NCBI GenBank assembly: GCA_946479805.1
Contig: CAMLHP010000091.1
Span: forward strand, 1 to 8,535
Source: an uncultured Gemmatimonadota bacterium
GTDB lineage: Bacteria; Gemmatimonadota; Gemmatimonadetes; Gemmatimonadales; GWC2-71-9
Direction of reading: 5' to 3'
Length of the DNA: 8,535 nucleotides
The notes under the pieces were generated by a model that saw only the letters and a list, made by a program, of their open reading frames with translations, was not told the DNA's origin and searched no databases. Shown in pieces: positions 5,404 to 8,535 of the stretch (position 1 is its first letter; the number at the start of each line of letters is the position of its first letter). Position numbers and translations under genes: made by a program.

Positions 5404-5909
5404 AGACTCCTGAGGTATGGCTGCGCGGTCCGGTGCCAAACATTCCGGCGCCGCTGCAACCGCTGGCCCATGCACTGATGCAGGCGGCAGAAGACGCCGA
5501 ACGCGTACTCGGCACAATGGATGATGATGCACTTTGGGAGCGGCCGGGCGGCGCCGCGGCTGTCGGGTTCCACATCCGCCACGCAGCACAGGCCCTCGAC
5601 CGGCTGTTCACCTACGCCCGCGGAGAGTCGCTGACCGAAGCACAGCGAGCTGTGCTCAGCACCGAAAAGGAGCCAGCTGGAACTTCTGCCGAGCTGGCAA
5701 CGTTGTTTTCCAGCAGCATCGCCGCCGCGTTGGCCCAGCTGGAGGGGACCGACCCCACTGCGCTGGCTGATGTCCGCGAAGTGGGCCGAGCCCGGCTCCC
5801 TTCCACGGTGCTGGGATTACTTTCCCATGGTGCGGAACACACTGCGCGCCACGTGGGCCAGGCCATTACCACTTCAATAGTGGTGGCGGGCGCGCGGACC
5901 ACAACCTGA
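5400..5909 (+). CDS. DinB superfamily protein (first of two)
   Basis: The 169-residue protein is a predicted four-helix-bundle DinB/YfiT-like protein. The likely metal triad is His58 (in VGFHIRHAAQALDRL) with His147 and His151 in the last helix (HGAEHTARHVGQA); His61 and His143 lie close by. DinB-superfamily proteins are metal-dependent; characterised members act in thiol (bacillithiol or mycothiol) transfer, and many are induced by DNA damage. Substrate here is unknown. I chose ATG 5400 because GGAG at 5390-5393 is 6 bases upstream and it forms an ATGA overlap with the ATL stop; an ATG at 5388 in the same frame would add four residues. It is distinct in sequence from the second DinB protein that follows after 24 bases. 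Confidence 0.85.
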   Translation: MKTPEVWLRGPVPNIPAPLQPLAHALMQAAEDAERVLGTMDDDALWERPGGAAAVGFHIRHAAQALDRLFTYARGESLTEAQRAVLSTEKEPAGTSAELATLFSSSIAAALAQLEGTDPTALADVREVGRARLPSTVLGLLSHGAEHTARHVGQAITTSIVVAGARTTT

Positions 5910-5933
5910 CATTGCCCGGAGCCACGGCCTTCC

Positions 5934-6464
5934 ATGCCCAGGTACGAAACGCGTCCCACGGATGCCGAGTTCAACCAGTACTACGCGGGGTACGTTGAGG
6001 AGGCCGCTGAAGGCGATATCCTCCAGACGCTGGCGCGGCAGGGCGACGAGACCCACCGGCTGCTTTCGTCGCTGGGCGAGAGTCAGGCGCTGCATCGCTA
6101 CGCCGAGGGCAAGTGGAGCGTCAAGGAGGTCGCGCTTCACCTGGCCGACGCCGAGCGGGTGTTCGGTTACCGCGCCCTGACTTTCTCGCGGGCGGATGCA
6201 GGGCCGTTGCCCGGCTTCGACGAGAATTCCTGGACCCCGGAATCGCACGCCGATCGCCGCACCATCCAGGACATTGCGGGTGAGCTGGCATCGGCTCGGC
6301 AAGCCAATCTCAGGTTCTTTGCCGGCGTGGACGACGAGCAATGGCTGCGTCAGGGGACTGCCAGCGGGAATCCGTTCAGTGTGCGAGCGCTGGCGTGGAT
6401 CATCGCCGGCCACGAGGCACACCATATCAGGATCCTGAAGGAGCGGTACTTCAATGGAGCGTGA
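5934..6464 (+). CDS. DinB superfamily protein (second of two, DinB_2/YfiT-like)
   Basis: The 176-residue protein has the classic DinB_2 layout. The second helix is preceded by [18 protein letters not shown] with His69, and the C-terminal helix reads [14 protein letters not shown] with His160 and His164. His69, His160 and His164 make the expected metal triad. The pattern is the one seen in YfiT-like putative metal-dependent hydrolases and thiol transferases; the substrate cannot be told. No signal peptide is seen, so it is cytoplasmic. The ATG at 5934 has GGAG at 5918-5921, 12 bases upstream, which is rather far. Its end overlaps the msrA start by 11 bases, indicating a shared transcript. It is not a recent duplicate of the preceding DinB gene, since the two differ throughout apart from the metal-site pattern. 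Confidence 0.9.
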   Translation: MPRYETRPTDAEFNQYYAGYVEEAAEGDILQTLARQGDETHRLLSSLGESQALHRYAEGKWSVKEVALHLADAERVFGYRALTFSRADAGPLPGFDENSWTPESHADRRTIQDIAGELASARQANLRFFAGVDDEQWLRQGTASGNPFSVRALAWIIAGHEAHHIRILKERYFNGA

Positions 6465-6930
6465 ACGCGCGACGTTTGGCGCGGGGTGTTTCTGGGGCGT
6501 GGAAGTCACGTTCCGCAATGTGCCCGGCGTGGTGGATGCGATTTCCGGGTACAGTGGCGGCACCACTGAGCGGCCCACATACCAGGAAGTCTGCCGACAC
6601 GGCACCGGGCACGCCGAGGTGGTCGATGTTACCTTCGACCCGGAGCGGGTGACTTACCAGCAGCTGCTGGATGTGTTCTTTGCCAGTCACGATGCGACCC
6701 AGCTCAACCGCCAAGGACCGGATGTGGGCGACCAGTACCGCTCGGTGATCTTCGTGCACGACCAAGCCCAGCGCGATGCCGCAGAAGCCGCGCGGGAACG
6801 GTGGCAGGCGAGCGGGCGATACAGGAAGCCGATAGTGACCGTCATCGAGCCGGCACAGCCCTTCTGGCCGGCGGAAGAGTATCATCAGCGATACCTCGAA
6901 AAGCGGGGACTGGCGAGTTGCCATGTCTGA
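6454..6930 (+). CDS. msrA: Peptide methionine-S-sulfoxide reductase MsrA
   Basis: The 158-residue enzyme reduces methionine-S-sulfoxide, free or in proteins, back to methionine using thioredoxin. The catalytic motif GCFWG is at 11-15 with nucleophile Cys12. GTGHAEVV carries the active-site Glu55, and [13 protein letters not shown] (85-97) carries Tyr95 and the usual substrate-pocket residues. A Cys at 156, three residues from the end, is a candidate resolving cysteine; Cys47 belongs to the common EVCxG-type segment before GHAE. There is no MsrB fusion and no signal peptide, so it is a cytoplasmic single-domain MsrA of normal length. AAGGAG at 6438-6443 lies 10 bases before the ATG. The gene overlaps the second DinB gene by 11 bases and closes the ATL-DinB-DinB-MsrA run. 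Confidence 0.96.
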   Translation: MERERATFGAGCFWGVEVTFRNVPGVVDAISGYSGGTTERPTYQEVCRHGTGHAEVVDVTFDPERVTYQQLLDVFFASHDATQLNRQGPDVGDQYRSVIFVHDQAQRDAAEAARERWQASGRYRKPIVTVIEPAQPFWPAEEYHQRYLEKRGLASCHV

Positions 6931-6935
6931 CTGCC

Positions 6936-6961
6936 GGGGCGTGAGGCGTGGGGCGTGGGGG
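6936..6961. repeat. 7-bp G-rich tandem repeat (GTGRGGC-like)
   Basis: Directly after the msrA stop, GGGGC is followed by GTGAGGC (6941-6947), GTGGGGC (6948-6954) and GTGGGGG (6955-6961). This makes about 3.7 degenerate heptamer units, ending in a run of eight G (6957-6964... GTGGGGGGG). It sits in the 96-base gap before the DUF411 gene, with a purine-rich stretch after it. Several close G tracts could form a G-quadruplex on this strand (inference). Similar GGCGTGGGGCGTGAGG strings are familiar intergenic filler in high-GC metagenomic genomes, but no search was done. Confidence 0.65.
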
Positions 6962-7026
6962 GGACGGGAGAAGTGAGGAGGGCGAGAGTTCTGAAGGCGG
7001 CCCCGAACATTCCAACCAATCGAGAT

Positions 7027-7536
7027 ATGCGCCATTTCATCCTGGTTCCCGCTCTGGTCCTGCTCGCGGCGTGCGGTGCCGACGCGCCGCCAGTACCTGA
7101 GGCTGAAGTCAGCGCCGAGGTCACCACGCTGCCAGCAGTGACGACTGCTGACACCACACAATCCCCGGTCATAACGGTGTACAAGTCTCCCACCTGCGGC
7201 TGCTGCACGGGCTGGGTGGATCATGTGAAGGCCGCGGGTTACCAGGTGGAAGTGCACGACATCGACAATGTCAATCCGGTGAAGGATGACGCCGGCGTGC
7301 CGGCCAGCGCCCGGTCGTGCCATACAGCGATCGTGGACGGCTACGCCCTGGAGGGACATGTGCCGGCGGAGGACATCGCCAGGCTGCTCAAGGAACGGCC
7401 CGCCATTGCCGGACTCGCGGTGCCGGGGATGCCCACCGGATCGCCGGGGATGGAAGTACCCGGCCAGCCGGCGGACAAGTATGATGTGGTCGCCTTCAAG
7501 GCAGACGGCTCCACCGAGGTATATGCGAGCCATTGA
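7027..7536 (+). CDS. DUF411/CopG-type copper-binding lipoprotein
   Basis: The 169-residue protein starts MRHFILVPALVLLAAC; the lipobox LAAC with Cys16 makes it a probable lipoprotein. A Thr/Ala/Pro linker to about residue 46 leads to a thioredoxin-like DUF411 domain. The domain opens ITVYKSPTCGCCTGWVDH (CGCC at 57-60), then VEVHDID, and has Cys98 in ARSCHTAIVDG followed by EGHVPAEDI. DUF411 is the family of CopG, a periplasmic copper-resistance protein whose cysteines hold a copper cluster. A C-terminal stretch with Met in PGMPTGSPGMEVPG could add copper ligands. No other copper gene is visible here. ATG 7027 is preferred because the signal starts there; the ribosome-binding site is weak (GAG at 7022-7024 region). 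The next gene starts 14 bases inside its end. Confidence 0.9.
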   Translation: MRHFILVPALVLLAACGADAPPVPEAEVSAEVTTLPAVTTADTTQSPVITVYKSPTCGCCTGWVDHVKAAGYQVEVHDIDNVNPVKDDAGVPASARSCHTAIVDGYALEGHVPAEDIARLLKERPAIAGLAVPGMPTGSPGMEVPGQPADKYDVVAFKADGSTEVYASH

Positions 7537-8535
7537 GCTCGCAGCAGCACTACTGAGCCTGGCAGCGTGCGCCCCGCCCGTGAGTGGGCCCGCGCCGCTG
7601 CCACTCCTCGATCGCCAGACCAGTGGCACAACGGCACTGCTCCAGGCTGTCAGCGCGCCTGCACCAGACACGGTGTGGGCAAGTGGCCATCGCGGCACAT
7701 GGGCACGCACCACCGACGGCGGCCATACCTGGCGTCTGGGCACCGTGCCCGGCGCTGATTCGCTCCAGTTCCGTGACGTACACGCCGCAAGCGCCGACAC
7801 CGCGTGGCTCCTCTCCGCCGGAAACGGCTCGATGTCGCGGATCTACCGCACCACGGACGGCGGGGCCAGCTGGTCTCAGCAGTTCGTCAACCGCGACAGT
7901 AGTGCCTTCTACGATTGCTTTGATTTCTGGGACACGCGCCGGGGAGTGGCCTTCAGCGACCAGGTCAACGGGCGCAGCATGATCCTGGTGACCGACAACG
8001 GCGGGGAGAACTGGCGGCTGCTGGAGCAGGGCCAGGCTCCGCAGGCTCTCCCTGGTGAGGGAGCCTTCGCTGCCAGCGGCACCTGTGTCATCACCCGGCC
8101 CGGTGGGCAGGGCTGGATCGGCACCGGCAATGGTCCGGCATCACGGGTGCTGCACACCGATGATTATGGAAGGAGCTGGAGCGTCTCCGAGGCTCCCATC
8201 GCTGCGGGTGAAGCGGCAGGAATCGCATCGGTGGCGTTCAAGTCGAACCGGGTGGGGGCGGTGCTGGGAGGACCCATAGCACATCCTGATTCCGTGACCG
8301 ACAACGTCGCGCTCACGACCGATGGCGGCGACACCTGGATCACCGGTGGGCGGCCGAGCTTTCCTGGCGCGGTCTTCGGTGCGGCGTTCGTGCCGGGCAC
8401 TGAGGCAACGCTGGTGGCAGTAGGACCGCGCGGGGCCAGTGCCTCACGCGACGGCGGCCGAAACTGGGTGCCTGTGGATACGGTCAGCTACTGGGGCATT
8501 GGCTTCGCGCCCGACGGCACCGGCTGGCTGGTGGG
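7523..8535 (+). CDS. Ycf48-like Asp-box beta-propeller lipoprotein, 3' end missing
   Basis: An open frame of 337 complete codons runs from ATG 7523 to the right edge without a stop. The N-terminus MRAIELAAALLSLAAC has a lipobox with Cys16. The rest is a beta-propeller with six Asp-box (BNR) turns, DxGxxW-like, starting at residues 65, 112, 158, 213, 267 and 310, so one blade per 43-55 residues: DGGHTW, DGGASW, DNGGENW, DDYGRSW, DGGDTW and DGGRNW. This is the layout of Ycf48/HCF136-like photosystem II assembly factors and of sialidase-type propellers. No sialidase catalytic set could be identified, and the closest label is 'Ycf48-like or glycosyl hydrolase-like BNR protein'. Outside phototrophs the function is unknown. 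GAGG lies only 3 bases before the ATG, so another in-frame ATG at 7484, which adds a basic 13-residue lead, remains possible. It overlaps the DUF411 gene by 14 bases. Confidence 0.85.
   Translation, partial: MRAIELAAALLSLAACAPPVSGPAPLPLLDRQTSGTTALLQAVSAPAPDTVWASGHRGTWARTTDGGHTWRLGTVPGADSLQFRDVHAASADTAWLLSAGNGSMSRIYRTTDGGASWSQQFVNRDSSAFYDCFDFWDTRRGVAFSDQVNGRSMILVTDNGGENWRLLEQGQAPQALPGEGAFAASGTCVITRPGGQGWIGTGNGPASRVLHTDDYGRSWSVSEAPIAAGEAAGIASVAFKSNRVGAVLGGPIAHPDSVTDNVALTTDGGDTWITGGRPSFPGAVFGAAFVPGTEATLVAVGPRGASASRDGGRNWVPVDTVSYWGIGFAPDGTGWLV

Noticed and set aside
4936..5589. N-terminal extension of the LysM protein to 305 residues
   Set aside because: It would translate the operon promoter, the octamer repeat and the antisense of the ATL gene; ATG 4935 has a ribosome-binding site and a plausible short leader.
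6451..7800. 449-codon open frame on the minus strand
   Set aside because: It crosses msrA, DUF411 and the start of the Asp-box gene, all clearly coding on the plus strand, and its translation resembles no protein family.
7550..8400. Several short frames on both strands in the last kilobase
   Set aside because: They are shadows of the open-ended Asp-box gene, which accounts for the region with six regularly spaced motifs.

Overview
The window is GC-rich, densely packed bacterial DNA with short gaps and several overlapping start/stop pairs. The mix of predicted lipoproteins, a Tat-type signal, an outer-membrane barrel, a Ycf48-like Asp-box lipoprotein and two DinB-fold enzymes points to a didermal Gram-negative, most likely an environmental lineage such as Gemmatimonadota. 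That assignment is an impression from gene content and style, not a measured result. No rRNA, tRNA, CRISPR array, transposase or phage gene was seen.

Left part (1-1949): the 5' end of an unrecognised minus-strand gene runs off the left edge. A non-coding stretch with two copies of a REP-like repeat follows. Then comes a two-gene plus-strand unit: a small DUF3565 metal-binding-type protein, overlapped by a GH109-type NAD-dependent glycosidase of the Gfo/Idh/MocA fold with a Tat lipoprotein signal.

Envelope part (1968-3896): an exported coiled-coil protein on the minus strand diverges from a DUF481-type outer-membrane beta-barrel protein on the plus strand. After a hairpin and a plausible promoter comes a small GlsB/YeaQ-type membrane protein, closed by a strong bidirectional terminator.

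Minus-strand operon (4935 down to 3968): LysM protein, Ig-like lipoprotein and dodecin, with 20- and 18-base gaps and a good sigma70-like promoter (TTGACG, 17 bp, TATATC) upstream.

Plus-strand repair and stress run (5098-6930): an alkyltransferase-like (ATL) protein with Trp in place of the MGMT cysteine, two different DinB-superfamily proteins, and methionine sulfoxide reductase MsrA. Two of the three junctions overlap. The run begins directly on an 8-bp tandem repeat that supplies its start codon. After a gap holding a 7-bp G-rich repeat come a DUF411/CopG-type copper-binding lipoprotein and an overlapping Asp-box (Ycf48-like) lipoprotein that runs off the right edge.

Nothing here is clearly a wholly new system. 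The best leads are the ATL-DinB-DinB-MsrA operon, its repeat-built leader, the DUF411/Asp-box pair, and the LysM-lipoprotein-dodecin operon.
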